64,000 nt of DNA from JBFWUM01 sp050247255 (GTDB lineage Bacteria; Acidobacteriota; Vicinamibacteria; Vicinamibacterales; UBA2999): the NCBI GenBank assembly GCA_050247255.1, contig JBFWUM010000008.1, positions 1-64,000 on the forward strand, read 5' to 3'. The translations under genes were made by a program, and so were the position numbers. The notes under the pieces were generated by a model. That model saw only the letters and a list, made by a program, of their open reading frames with translations. It did not search any database and was not told where the DNA came from. This document shows positions 8,956-17,028 of the stretch, one piece after another (within the stretch, counting starts at the first letter, position 1; every line of letters starts with the position of its first letter).

Positions 8956-9369
8956 GTCTCTCTATTGTATTGGAGCAGGCCGGAGGGGCCGGAGGTCACG
9001 GCTTCACAGCGGAGAAACGGAGGCACGGAGGCGCGCAGAGTGCACCGCGTTCGACGGCCGCCGAAGGCGGCCTCAGACGGCACGAGATCCACGGATCAAT
9101 AAGCCTCTCACGCAATCTCGCCGGCTTATTGATCCGCGGATCTCGTGTCGTCTGCGCCGGCCTGCTTCGCAGGCCAGCGTCGAACGCTCTGTCTCCGTGC
9201 GTCTCTGCGTCTCCGTGGCTCCGTTGTGAACCCGTGAGCTCCGAGCCCTCTTGTGAGCTCATCTGAAATCGATACCCATGTAATTTCGGTTGCGCGGATC
9301 GATACACGCGCGGAGCGGCGACAGTCGAATGGCGTGTGATCGGAACTGAGCAAGGATCTTGCGAAGGCG
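8956..9369. repeat. 414-bp gene-free stretch with a 230-bp cruciform-like inverted repeat
   Basis: The core is 9001-9231. The left arm (9001-9104) and right arm (9124-9231) are imperfect inverted copies about 105 bp long. The inner ends match at 24 of 25 positions (CACGAGATCCACGGATCAAT against the copy with GCGG), and the outer ends share TTCACA-CGGAG. Each arm carries its own small hairpin (GGCCGCC-GAA-GGCGGCC; GGCCTGC-TTCG-CAGGCC). Words such as GGAGGCACGGAGGCG and CTCTGCGTCTCCGTGG are tandem-like. The remainder (9232-9369) has a TGAGCTC/GAGCTCA pair and the leader of the next gene. No coding sequence is seen. Confidence 0.8.
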
Positions 9370-9942
9370 ATGCGCATCCTGCCCAATATGCGCACCGCAC
9401 TCGATTACGCGTCGACGCCGGAGGCCTTCTGCGCTGCGCTGAAGCGCGCGCGCGAGGCGCGCTGCGTCTCGCTGCGCGAGATCTCCGCGACCACCAAGAT
9501 CGCCGTCAACCACCTCACGGCGCTGGAGCGCGCGGACCTTCGGCATTGGCCCAAAGGGATCTATCGCCGCGCCTACTTCCGCGACTACGCGAAGGCGATC
9601 GGACTGCCGGAGGACAGCATTCATCGTTTCCTCCACTTCTTCGGCGAGGAGGAAGAGGGTGCGAGGGTCCGCGGGTGCGGAGGTGCGAAGGTGCCGGACG
9701 GCACGGAGGCGGAGGGCGCGGAGGCGTCGGACATGCGGTTGGTGCTCGATGCGTCGACCGCGCCTCGTGGGTGGCGGGCGGCGATCGTGGCGGCCCTCGA
9801 CGCCACGATCGCGCTGCTCCTGGCTTTCAAGGTGACACTCGGGGCGCCGCGCATGCTGCCGCGTCCCCAGGCGCCGGCCGACGTGTCCACGCGGGAGTCG
9901 GCGGAGCAGCCGGTACGCGCCCGGTTGCGCGTCGTCCGGTGA
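9370..9942 (+). CDS. RodZ-like HTH membrane protein
   Basis: 190 residues. An N-terminal HTH_25-type domain (about 17-85) has FCAALKRAREARCVSLREIS and GIYRRAYFRDYAKAIGL, the pattern of RodZ and related cytoplasmic HTH domains. One hydrophobic segment (about 137-155, AALDATIALLLAFKV) follows, then a short tail. The linker (about 95-125) is encoded by a GGTGCGAGG-like low-complexity repeat and looks inserted. RodZ links MreB to the envelope, but this protein lacks a clear periplasmic beta domain, so a general HTH-TM regulator or cell-shape role stays open. ATG 9370 is chosen; ATG 9388 is possible. Confidence 0.7.
   Translation: MRILPNMRTALDYASTPEAFCAALKRAREARCVSLREISATTKIAVNHLTALERADLRHWPKGIYRRAYFRDYAKAIGLPEDSIHRFLHFFGEEEEGARVRGCGGAKVPDGTEAEGAEASDMRLVLDASTAPRGWRAAIVAALDATIALLLAFKVTLGAPRMLPRPQAPADVSTRESAEQPVRARLRVVR
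9657..9700. repeat. GGTGCGAGG-type low-complexity repeat inside a gene
   Basis: The sequence is built of GGTGCGAGGGTCCGCGGGTG-like words. The same kind of array is intergenic at 13093-13120. Here it codes for a Gly/Arg/Ala-rich linker of the RodZ-like protein without breaking the frame. Confidence 0.6.
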
Positions 9943-9955
9943 CGCGGCACCCCGT

Positions 9956-9980
9956 GGCACCCCGTAAAGGGGTGCCCTAC
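9956..9980. repeat. REP-like palindrome GGCACCCC-GTAAA-GGGGTGCC with CTAC foot
   Basis: A perfect hairpin (GGCACCCC, loop GTAAA, GGGGTGCC) directly followed by CTAC, so the opposite strand reads GTAG then the hairpin, as in classical REPs. An incomplete extra copy (GGCACCCCGT) precedes it. Its CTA is also the stop codon (TAG) of the BON gene on the minus strand. Copies lie at 13951 and 13985. Confidence 0.8.
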
Positions 9981-10489
9981 TTCGTCAAACCGAGGGCCTG
10001 GGGCGTTCCCGGGCTGCCGATGTGGCCGCTCTGGACGCGCAGGTTGTTCTGCACGTCCTGGATGCCGGTCACCGATTCGACGACGTCCTCGGCGTGGCGC
10101 TTCTCCTCGCGCGATGTCACCGATCCGGTCAGCGTCACGACCCCTTCGTGGCACTTCACCTCGATGTCGCTGGCGTTGACCCGCGGATCGTCGGTGAGGC
10201 GGTCGCATACGTCCTCGAGCATCCGCTGGTCGCTCCGGCGGTAGCCTCGCGGGCCCATGCCGGCGTAGTTGACGTGGGTCAGCTCGTCGCGCCAGTAGAC
10301 GGGACCGGTGTAGACCGTGCGGTTGTGCGGCTCGGTCCGTCCAAGGCCGCTGCTGCGCTCGCGCCAGAAGCGGTCGCGATCCTCGTAGCTGCCCTCGCGG
10401 TCGCCCCAGTCGGGCCGCCCGAGGGCCGTTTCGCCGGCGTGGCGATAGTCGCGATCGCGGTCGCGCTCGTATTCCCACCGTTCTGCCAT
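9977..10489 (-). CDS. BON-domain protein
   Basis: 170 residues from ATG 10489, chosen because AGGAGG lies 6 nt upstream. The first half is very rich in Arg, Asp, Glu and Trp (WEYERDRDRDYRH) and probably disordered. The second half (about 85-155) is a BON domain with DVCDRLTDDPRVNASDIEV and VVTLTGSVTSREEKRHAEDV. BON domains bind membranes or other ligands and occur in osmotic-stress proteins such as OsmY. There is no signal peptide, so it is probably cytoplasmic or surface-attached to the inner membrane. It is the second gene after the peroxiredoxin in the minus direction but has a terminator in between. Its stop codon lies in the REP-like palindrome. Confidence 0.85.
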   Translation of the reverse strand: MAERWEYERDRDRDYRHAGETALGRPDWGDREGSYEDRDRFWRERSSGLGRTEPHNRTVYTGPVYWRDELTHVNYAGMGPRGYRRSDQRMLEDVCDRLTDDPRVNASDIEVKCHEGVVTLTGSVTSREEKRHAEDVVESVTGIQDVQNNLRVQSGHIGSPGTPQALGLTK

Positions 10490-10566
10490 CAGCTCCTCCT
10501 TTTCCTTCCACTTGAAGGTGGACGCCACATCCAGGGAAAGAGAAGCAACGGCCGCGCCCGTACATG

Positions 10567-10600
10567 AAAAAAGGGACGGGCTCGCGAGGAACCCGTCCCT
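10567..10600 (-). terminator. Rho-independent terminator of the peroxiredoxin gene
   Basis: On the minus strand a GGGACGGG/CCCGTCCC stem (10573-10580 with 10592-10599) with a 11-nt loop is followed directly by six T. It lies about 25 bp after the peroxiredoxin stop. This is the clearest intrinsic terminator in the window. Confidence 0.9.
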
Positions 10601-10622
10601 TCTCGCTTCTGACTTCCAGCTT

Positions 10623-11249
10623 CTACTCAGACTTCCTTGCCACCTTCAGCTCGTCGAGCTTGGCGAGCATGTCCTCGGCGGACGTCGCCGGGCGCACGGC
10701 CGTGTCGATGTGGGTGATGCGGCCGGTCTTGTCGATGTAGAACGTCCAGCGGTTGGCCACGCCAGCCTGGTTGAGCACGCCGTAGGCCTGCGCCGTCTGC
10801 TTGGTCGGGTCGGCCAGCATCGGGAAGTCGGCTTCCTTCTTCTCGACCACGGTGCCCGTCGGCTGACCGTTGCGCCCCTGCAGCGCCACGCTCGTCGCCT
10901 TGGCGAACGCCGTCTGGTCGTCGATGTTGTCGATGCTCGCCATGAAGTAGGTCACGTCGTACTGGCGGATACGCGCGCCGTTGTCCGCCAGCGACTTGCA
11001 CTCGATCGTGCAGCCCTGGGTGAACGCCTTCGGGAACCAGGCGACCACGACGTTGGTCTTGCCGCGATAGTCCGACAGCTTGTGCATCTTGCCGTCGGTC
11101 CCCTGCAGGTTGAAGTCGGGCGCCATGTCGCCGACCTTCACCACGGTCGGCGCGGCCGGAGCCGCGGCCGGACGTCCCTGCGGCGCCTGCGCCATCACCG
11201 TGCCCACGGCCAGGGCCGCCACCATGCCCATCGTCATCAATGCACGCAT
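10623..11249 (-). CDS. Secreted peroxiredoxin (AhpC/TSA-Bcp type)
   Basis: 208 residues. Residues 1-20 form a signal peptide ending VMAQA, so the enzyme acts outside the cytoplasm. The AhpC/TSA fold covers about 37-200, with VGDMAPDFNLQGTDG and FPKAFTQGCTIECKSL. C80 is the likely peroxidatic cysteine and C84 sits in the Bcp position. It would reduce peroxides with a thiol donor. The start at 11249 is supported by AGGAGG 8 nt upstream. The frame stays open far upstream, but the signal peptide and ribosome site fix this start. An intrinsic terminator follows. Confidence 0.93.
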   Translation of the reverse strand: MRALMTMGMVAALAVGTVMAQAPQGRPAAAPAAPTVVKVGDMAPDFNLQGTDGKMHKLSDYRGKTNVVVAWFPKAFTQGCTIECKSLADNGARIRQYDVTYFMASIDNIDDQTAFAKATSVALQGRNGQPTGTVVEKKEADFPMLADPTKQTAQAYGVLNQAGVANRWTFYIDKTGRITHIDTAVRPATSAEDMLAKLDELKVARKSE

Positions 11250-11290
11250 CTCACGATCCTCCTGATGGCCGCCATGACGGCGGGCCCGGC

Positions 11291-11316
11291 GGGCCGGTGA
11301 AGCCGGCCGCCACGTA
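11291..11316. repeat. REP-like palindrome GGCCGG-TGAAG-CCGGCC with CCACGTAG foot
   Basis: The hairpin GGCCGG (11292-11297), TGAAG, CCGGCC is followed by GCCACGTAG. It matches the pair at 123-173 in loop and foot. It lies between the Kef-type gene stop and the peroxiredoxin leader. Confidence 0.65.
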
Positions 11317-11344
11317 GCAACGAACAGCCCCGGAAAGGGTGGAA

Positions 11345-13069
11345 TTATACGCCAGCCGGCGTGGTCGGCCCGCCGGGGATCAGTTCGCTGTGGACGCGGG
11401 CCCGCTCGCGGTCGATCTGGTCGGGGGTCGCCCCGAGCCGCCGCAGCACAGCTTCGGTCATCGCCAGCGCCACCTCGCCCTCGCCGGAAAACACCTCGTT
11501 GGCGCCGGCGCCCCGCAGCGGCGGCACGTCCCGCAGGTAGGCGCCGCGCACGAAGATGAGCGCGCTCGGGTTGATGTCGCGGGCGCGGGCAATCACGTCG
11601 GGCGACCCGGATTCGGCGCCGCTGACGATCAGTGTGCCGGCGTGCGGCAGCCCGGCCGACACGAGCGTGTCGGGATGACGCGCATCCCCGTAAATGGCCG
11701 AGATGCCGTCCTGCCTCAACTGCCGGACGGTATCGATGTTGAGCTCGACCACGGTCGGGGCGATGCCGTTCTCGCGCAGCAGCCGCGTGACCGTCCGCCC
11801 GGTCGGCCCGTAGCCGACGACGATGGCGCGGCCGCGCGGATCGAGCAGCGAGGAGACGCCGAGGTCCTCGCTCGAGCTGGAGGCGCGGCCGCGGCGGCGC
11901 AGCCACGCGTTCTCGATCGGCCGCACGGCGCGCGTCGCAATCGGGTTGATCAGGATCGAGGTGATCGCCACCGCGACGACCGCGTTCATCACCGCGTCGG
12001 GGACGAGGCCTACGTCGCGCCCCAGTTCCGCGAGGATGAACGAGAACTCGCCGATCTGCGCCAGGGCCGCCGGCACGGCGAAGATGACGTGGGTGGGGTA
12101 GCGCATGGCCGCGAGCATGCCCGCGGCCACCAGCGGCTTGGCCACGGTGACGATCAGCAGCCCGGTCGCGAACAGCCAGGGCGCGGCGAACAGCTCGCTC
12201 GGGTCGAGCAGCATGCCGATCGAGACGAAGAACAGCACGGCGAACGCGTCGCGCATGGGCAGCGCTTCGGTGGCAGCACGCAGGCTGTAGTCGGATCGCC
12301 CGACGACCATGCCGGCAACGAAGGCGCCAAGCGCGACGGAGACGCCAAACGCCATCGACGAGCCGGCGGCAATGCCGAGCGCGATCGCCAGGATGGTCAG
12401 CACAAATAGCTCGCGCGAGCGGGTGGCGGCGACGCGATCGAGGATGGCCGGGACGATGCGCTGGCCGACGACCGCGGCCAGCGCCAGCAGCGCCGCGATT
12501 TTCAGCACGGTCGTGCCGATCGCGGTGGTCAGGCGCGCCGCCGACACGTCGCCGCCGGCCAGCGTCGGCAGCAGGACGAGCACGACGACGGTCAGCAGGT
12601 CCTCGACCACGAGCCATCCGACTGCGATGTGGCCGGTGGTCGTGTGCAGCTCGCGCCGCTCGGACAGGATGCGCACCAGGACCACGGTGCTCGCCACCGA
12701 GAGCGTCAGGCCGAAGACGAGCGCCTGGGGTCCCTGCAGTCCGCCAAACGTTGCCGACACGAAGCCGAGCGCCGTGGCAACACTCGCCGCCACCAGCGCG
12801 CCCGGTACGACGATGCGGCGGACCGCCAGCAGCTCGTGCAGGTGGAACTGCAGCCCGACGCCGAACATCAGCAGGATGACGCCGACTTCTGCGAGCTGCT
12901 CGGCGAGCTCCGCGTTCGCGACGAAACCGGGTGTGGTCGGCCCAAGGGCGACGCCCGCGAGCAGATAGCCGGCGATCGGCGACAGCCCGAGCCGGTGTGT
13001 GGCGTATCCGAGTAGCAGGGCACCGCTGAGCGTCGCGGCGAGCGTCAGGAGGAGCTGAAGGTCTTCCAC
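11345..13069 (-). CDS. CPA2-family K+/H+ antiporter (KefB/YbaL type) with TrkA-N domain
   Basis: 574 residues. About twelve membrane helices cover residues 5-385, starting with GYATHRLGLSPIAGYLLAG, the typical first CPA2 helices, and VGVILLMFGVGLQFHLHELL. The C-terminal part (about 415-545) is a TrkA-N/RCK nucleotide-binding domain with IVVGYGPTGRTVTRLL (GxGxxG) and YGDARHPDTL. It should exchange K+ or Na+ for H+ across the inner membrane, gated by nucleotide binding. The start is GTG at 13069 with no strong ribosome site. It is a single gene, divergent from a CDP-alcohol phosphotransferase gene. Confidence 0.93.
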   Translation of the reverse strand: MEDLQLLLTLAATLSGALLLGYATHRLGLSPIAGYLLAGVALGPTTPGFVANAELAEQLAEVGVILLMFGVGLQFHLHELLAVRRIVVPGALVAASVATALGFVSATFGGLQGPQALVFGLTLSVASTVVLVRILSERRELHTTTGHIAVGWLVVEDLLTVVVLVLLPTLAGGDVSAARLTTAIGTTVLKIAALLALAAVVGQRIVPAILDRVAATRSRELFVLTILAIALGIAAGSSMAFGVSVALGAFVAGMVVGRSDYSLRAATEALPMRDAFAVLFFVSIGMLLDPSELFAAPWLFATGLLIVTVAKPLVAAGMLAAMRYPTHVIFAVPAALAQIGEFSFILAELGRDVGLVPDAVMNAVVAVAITSILINPIATRAVRPIENAWLRRRGRASSSSEDLGVSSLLDPRGRAIVVGYGPTGRTVTRLLRENGIAPTVVELNIDTVRQLRQDGISAIYGDARHPDTLVSAGLPHAGTLIVSGAESGSPDVIARARDINPSALIFVRGAYLRDVPPLRGAGANEVFSGEGEVALAMTEAVLRRLGATPDQIDRERARVHSELIPGGPTTPAGV

Positions 13070-13092
13070 GGGCTGGGCTCAATGGTACTTGG

Positions 13093-13120
13093 TGTGCGAG
13101 GGTGCGAGGGTGCGGAGGAG
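13093..13120. repeat. GGTGCGAGG tandem repeat, intergenic copy
   Basis: Three head-to-tail GTGCGAGG/GTGCGGAGG units lie in the divergent promoter region of the antiporter. They match the array that forms a protein linker at 9657-9700. Confidence 0.6.
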
Positions 13121-13182
13121 CAGTCGCCCGGTTGCTGCGCCGCGCGTGAGCCGATCTGGCGGCGGTTTGCACCTTAGCGGGC

Positions 13183-13908
13183 ATGGGGAACGCCACGATG
13201 ATCACGCACGTTCGGGTCAACCGCGGGCTGCTCGCGGCGGCTGAGAAGCGGCTGCTCGTCAGGATCGCGGCCGCGCTGCCGCGCTGGGTCACATCGGATC
13301 AGCTGACGCTGTTGGCGCTCGGCGCCATGGCGCTCTGCGGTGCCGGCTTCGCGCTGGCGCGATGGGAACCGCGGGCGCTCTGGCTCGTCATTGTCGGGTT
13401 GGCCGTCAACTGGTTCGGCGACAGCCTTGACGGCACGCTGGCGAGGGTGCGGAAGCTGGAGCGGCCGCGCTACGGCTACTACATCGACCACGCGCTCGAC
13501 ATCGCCGGCACGGCGCTGCTGATGTCCGGCCTGGCTGTTTCCGGCTACATGTCGCCGCTGGTCGCGATCGCAACCCTCGCGGCGTACCTGATGGTGGCCG
13601 GCGAGGTCTACCTGGCGACCGCGGCGGGGCGCGACTTCACGATGTCGGTCGCCGGCGTCGGCCCGACGGAACTGCGGCTCCTGCTCGCCATCGGCGCCCT
13701 CGCGCTGTTCCGCGATCCCTACCTCACCATCGGCGACATTGGCCGTTTCAGGGTCTTCGACGTCGGCGGCGCGCTCGCGACGCTCGGACTGCTTGCGGCC
13801 TTTGTGACTGCCGTGGTTCGCAATGGCCGGGGGCTGGCGGCCGCCGAGGGTCGTCACCGATCTTGCGGGCGCACCAAGCGCGGCCTTGAAGAGGTGGGTC
13901 TCGGGTAG
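13183..13908 (+). CDS. CDP-alcohol phosphatidyltransferase, integral membrane
   Basis: 241 residues with about six membrane helices. The family motif is complete: DSLDGTLAR then, eight residues on, GYYIDHALD, giving D-x2-D-G-x2-A-R-x8-G-x3-D-x3-D. It transfers a phosphoalcohol from a CDP-alcohol in phospholipid or related lipid synthesis; the alcohol cannot be told from sequence. ATG 13183 is used; ATG 13198 is also possible. The C-terminal 30 residues are basic and poorly conserved in look. It is followed by two REP-like palindromes and then uvrA. Confidence 0.85.
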   Translation: MGNATMITHVRVNRGLLAAAEKRLLVRIAAALPRWVTSDQLTLLALGAMALCGAGFALARWEPRALWLVIVGLAVNWFGDSLDGTLARVRKLERPRYGYYIDHALDIAGTALLMSGLAVSGYMSPLVAIATLAAYLMVAGEVYLATAAGRDFTMSVAGVGPTELRLLLAIGALALFRDPYLTIGDIGRFRVFDVGGALATLGLLAAFVTAVVRNGRGLAAAEGRHRSCGRTKRGLEEVGLG

Positions 13909-13950
13909 TACGATGTCCTCTTACGGTTTCGCGCAGATTCCTCACATAGC

Positions 13951-14010
13951 GGCACCCCGTAAAGGGGTGCCCTACGGACACGGCGGCACCCCCTAAAAGG
14001 GGTGGCCTAC
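13951..14010. repeat. Two tandem REP-like palindromes upstream of uvrA
   Basis: GGCACCCC-GTAAA-GGGGTGCC-CTACGG (13951-13976) is identical to the copy at 9956. A diverged copy, GGCACCCC-CTAAAA-GGGGTGGCC-TACG (13985-14010), follows 13 bp later. Read on the minus strand each begins GTAG plus hairpin. The second ends 8 bp before the uvrA start, so it could affect uvrA expression. Confidence 0.8.
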
Positions 14011-14018
14011 GCAGGCAC

Positions 14019-16955
14019 TTGGCAGACGAACAGCGCGCAGCGCCCGGCGAACAGGGCGTGGAGCGTCCCGGGACGACCGGCGGCGAGAGCGACGAGCGGG
14101 CGCCGCTCATCGTCCGCGGCGCGCGCACGCACAATCTGAAGAACGTCGACGTCACGCTGCCGGCCGGCAAGCTGATTATCGTCACTGGCGTCAGCGGGTC
14201 GGGGAAATCGTCGCTCGCCTTCGACACCATTTACGCGGAGGGGCAGCGGCGCTACGTCGAATCGCTCTCCGCCTATGCCCGGCAGTTCCTCGAGCGGATG
14301 GAGAAGCCGGACGTCGATCGGATCGAGGGGATCTGCCCGGCCATCGCCATCCGGCAGAAGAACAGCATCCGCAACCCGCGCTCGACCGTCGGCACGACCA
14401 CCGAAATTCACGACTACATGCGGCTGCTCTTCGCGCGCGTGGGGCGGACGTTCTGCCGCCGGTGCGGGCAGGAGGTCGTGCGCGAAACGGCCGAGGTCGT
14501 CGCGACGCGGCTCGGCGCGCTCGAAGGAGCGCGGCTGATGATCGGCTTCGAGCTCCCGGTCGTCGCGCCGGTGGTCCACCAGGCGGAGCCGGATGAGCCT
14601 GACGAAGATGACGAAGGCGAGGCGCGCCCGGCGAAGGCAGACGCCATCACGGAAACCATCAACACCCTCCGCCGGCGCGGGTTCGGGCGGCTGCTGATCG
14701 ACGGGCGGGCGGTCGCGCTCGACGAGGTCGATCCGGCCACGCTCAAGGACCGCGCGTCGCTCGAGGTCGTCGTCGACCGCGTGCGCGTGGAGGGGGACAT
14801 CCGGACGCGGCTGACAGACTCGATTGAGACGTCGTACCGCGAAGGGGGAGGCGCGGCGTTCGCGATTGACGCGGACTCGAGCGAGCGCATCGACTTCTCG
14901 GAGCGGTTCGAGTGCCGGCCGTGCGGCCTTGCCTACGAAACGCCGCAGCCGCGGCTGTTCTCGTTCAACAACCCGTTCGGCGCCTGCCCGACGTGCCACG
15001 GCTTCGGCAACATCATCGAGCTCGACATGGAGCTGGTGGTGCCCGACTCATCCAAGTCGATCAACCAGGGGGCGATCGAGCCATGGAGCAAGCCGCACTA
15101 CCGGGCGCAGCTGGCCGAGCTGAAGCGGGCGGCAAAGAAGGCGAAGATCCGCCTCGACGTGCCGTGGCGTGAGCTCTCGGACGCCGAGCGCGCGTTCGTC
15201 GTCGAAGGCTCCGACGAACACGACTACGAAGGCGTCCGCGGCTTCTTCCGCTGGCTCGAGCGAAAGAAGTACAAGGTCCACGTTCGCGTGTTCCTGAGCC
15301 GGTACCGCGGCTACACGGCCTGCCCCGATTGCGGCGGCACGCGGCTGCGGCGCGAGGCGCGCGACGTGCGCGTCGGCGGGCGGACGATCGACGCGGTGTC
15401 GGCGCTGACGGTGCGCGAGGCGCAGCAGTTCTTCGCCGACCTGCAGCTGTCCGAGAAGGAGGTGGCGGTCGCTGAGAAGGTGCTGCGCGAAATCCGGCGG
15501 CGGCTGTCGTTCCTCGGCGACGTCGGCCTCGACTACCTGACGCTCGACCGGCTGTCATCGACGCTGTCGGGCGGCGAGTCGCAGCGCATCAACCTCGCGA
15601 CGTCGCTCGGTTCGGCGCTGGTCGGCACGCTCTACGTGCTCGACGAGCCGTCGATCGGCCTGCACTCGCGCGACAACCAGCGGCTCATCGATATCCTGCA
15701 GCAGCTGCGCGACCAGGGGAACACGGTGCTGGTCGTCGAGCATGACGAGGACATGATCCGCGTCGCCGATCACATCGTCGACATTGGCCTCGGCGCCGGC
15801 GAGCAGGGCGGCCGCGTGGTGTTCTCGGGCGACCTGCCGTCGCTGATGCAGGAAACGAAGTCGCTGACGGCGAAGTACCTGCGCAGCGAGCTGGCGATCC
15901 CGGTGCCGTCACCGCGCCGCCGCGGCATCGGCCAGAAGATCAAGCTGCGGGGCGCGACCGAGCACAACCTGAAGGACATTGACGTCGACATCCCGCTGAA
16001 CACCATCACCTGCGTGACCGGGGTCAGTGGATCGGGCAAGTCCACGCTGGTGCACGACGTGCTCTACGCGGCGATCAAGCGCGCGAAGGGCGACTGGGAT
16101 CGGCGGGTCGGCTCGCATCAATCCCTCGAAGGGCTCGAGTACATCACCGACGTCGTGCTCGTGGACCAGACGCCGATCGGCCGGACGCCGCGCTCGAACC
16201 CGGTGACGTATCTGAAGGCGTTCGACCCGATCCGCGAGCTGTTCGCGCTGACCAAGGACGCCAAGGCGCGCGGGCTGACCGCCAGCCACTTCTCGTTCAA
16301 CGTGCCGGGCGGCCGCTGCGAGGCGTGCCAGGGCGAAGGCGAAGTGCGCGTCGAGATGCAGTTCCTGGCCGACGTCTTCGTGCCGTGCGACCAGTGTGAC
16401 GGCATGCGCTTCAAGCCGCAGGTGCTGGACGTCCGGTACAAGGGGAAGAACGTCCACCAGGTTCTCGACATGACGGTGCGCGAGGCGATTGCGTTCTTCA
16501 GCCAGTCGCCGAAAGTGCTGCGCCGGCTGCAGGTGCTCGACGAGATCGGCCTCGGCTACCTGCGGCTCGGCCAGCCGGCCACGACGCTGTCGGGTGGTGA
16601 GGCGCAGCGGATCAAGATTGCCGCGCACCTTGCCTCGTTCAGCGGCGAGCGGCTGCTCTACATCCTCGACGAGCCGACGACCGGGCTGCACTTCGATGAC
16701 ATCGCCAAGCTGCTGGCGGCGCTGCGGAAGCTGGTCGAGGCGGGGCACACGCTGCTCGTCATCGAGCACAATCTCGACGTGATCAAGACCGCCGACTACC
16801 TGATCGACCTCGGGCCCGAGGGGGGCGAGGGCGGCGGCGAGGTGATCGCCACCGGCACGCCTGAGCAGGTGGCGCAGAACGACGCATCCTTCACCGGCCA
16901 GGCACTGCGCGCCGTGCTGGCCGCCAGCCGCGCGCGTGCCTACTCGGACAACTAA
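14019..16955 (+). CDS. uvrA: Excinuclease ABC subunit A
   Basis: 978 residues (TTG start), slightly longer than the usual 940. UvrA finds DNA damage for nucleotide excision repair as a dimer with two ABC ATPase modules. Visible are Walker A GVSGSGKSS and GVSGSGKST, signature motifs LSGGESQR and LSGGEAQR, Walker B VLDEPSIGLH and ILDEPTTGLH, and zinc-finger cysteine pairs (CRPC, CPTC, CPDC, CEAC, CDQC). The start is uncertain: TTG 14019 gives about 28 extra residues before IVRGARTHNLKN, and GTG 14058 is an alternative. A REP-like palindrome lies just upstream. mpg follows after a hairpin. Confidence 0.97.
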   Translation: MADEQRAAPGEQGVERPGTTGGESDERAPLIVRGARTHNLKNVDVTLPAGKLIIVTGVSGSGKSSLAFDTIYAEGQRRYVESLSAYARQFLERMEKPDVDRIEGICPAIAIRQKNSIRNPRSTVGTTTEIHDYMRLLFARVGRTFCRRCGQEVVRETAEVVATRLGALEGARLMIGFELPVVAPVVHQAEPDEPDEDDEGEARPAKADAITETINTLRRRGFGRLLIDGRAVALDEVDPATLKDRASLEVVVDRVRVEGDIRTRLTDSIETSYREGGGAAFAIDADSSERIDFSERFECRPCGLAYETPQPRLFSFNNPFGACPTCHGFGNIIELDMELVVPDSSKSINQGAIEPWSKPHYRAQLAELKRAAKKAKIRLDVPWRELSDAERAFVVEGSDEHDYEGVRGFFRWLERKKYKVHVRVFLSRYRGYTACPDCGGTRLRREARDVRVGGRTIDAVSALTVREAQQFFADLQLSEKEVAVAEKVLREIRRRLSFLGDVGLDYLTLDRLSSTLSGGESQRINLATSLGSALVGTLYVLDEPSIGLHSRDNQRLIDILQQLRDQGNTVLVVEHDEDMIRVADHIVDIGLGAGEQGGRVVFSGDLPSLMQETKSLTAKYLRSELAIPVPSPRRRGIGQKIKLRGATEHNLKDIDVDIPLNTITCVTGVSGSGKSTLVHDVLYAAIKRAKGDWDRRVGSHQSLEGLEYITDVVLVDQTPIGRTPRSNPVTYLKAFDPIRELFALTKDAKARGLTASHFSFNVPGGRCEACQGEGEVRVEMQFLADVFVPCDQCDGMRFKPQVLDVRYKGKNVHQVLDMTVREAIAFFSQSPKVLRRLQVLDEIGLGYLRLGQPATTLSGGEAQRIKIAAHLASFSGERLLYILDEPTTGLHFDDIAKLLAALRKLVEAGHTLLVIEHNLDVIKTADYLIDLGPEGGEGGGEVIATGTPEQVAQNDASFTGQALRAVLAASRARAYSDN

Positions 16956-16961
16956 CAAATC

Positions 16962-17028
16962 CGTAAGGGGGTCGGGAGTCATTTCTTCAGGACACCGTCC
17001 TAAAGAAATGACTCCCGACCCCCTTACG
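16962..17028. repeat. 67-bp perfect hairpin of the GGGGTCGGGAGTCATTT family
   Basis: Two 26-bp arms (16962-16987 and 17003-17028) are exact inverted copies, and the loop holds a second small palindrome (AGGAC-ACC-GTCCT). The right arm holds the ATG used by mpg. A sister element with 21 of 22 matching arm positions lies inside uvrC at 34916-34992. It may also end uvrA transcription. Confidence 0.93.

Noticed and set aside
10623..13292. An 889-residue minus-strand reading frame ending in the peroxiredoxin
   Set aside because: Only the last 208 residues have protein features, with a signal peptide and a strong ribosome site at 11249. The rest is the wrong frame of the antiporter gene.
13951..14010. 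Intrinsic terminators instead of REP-like repeats
   Set aside because: The stems are strong but lack T-runs, and identical copies occur elsewhere with the same CTACG foot, which points to a repeat family; a termination effect is not excluded.
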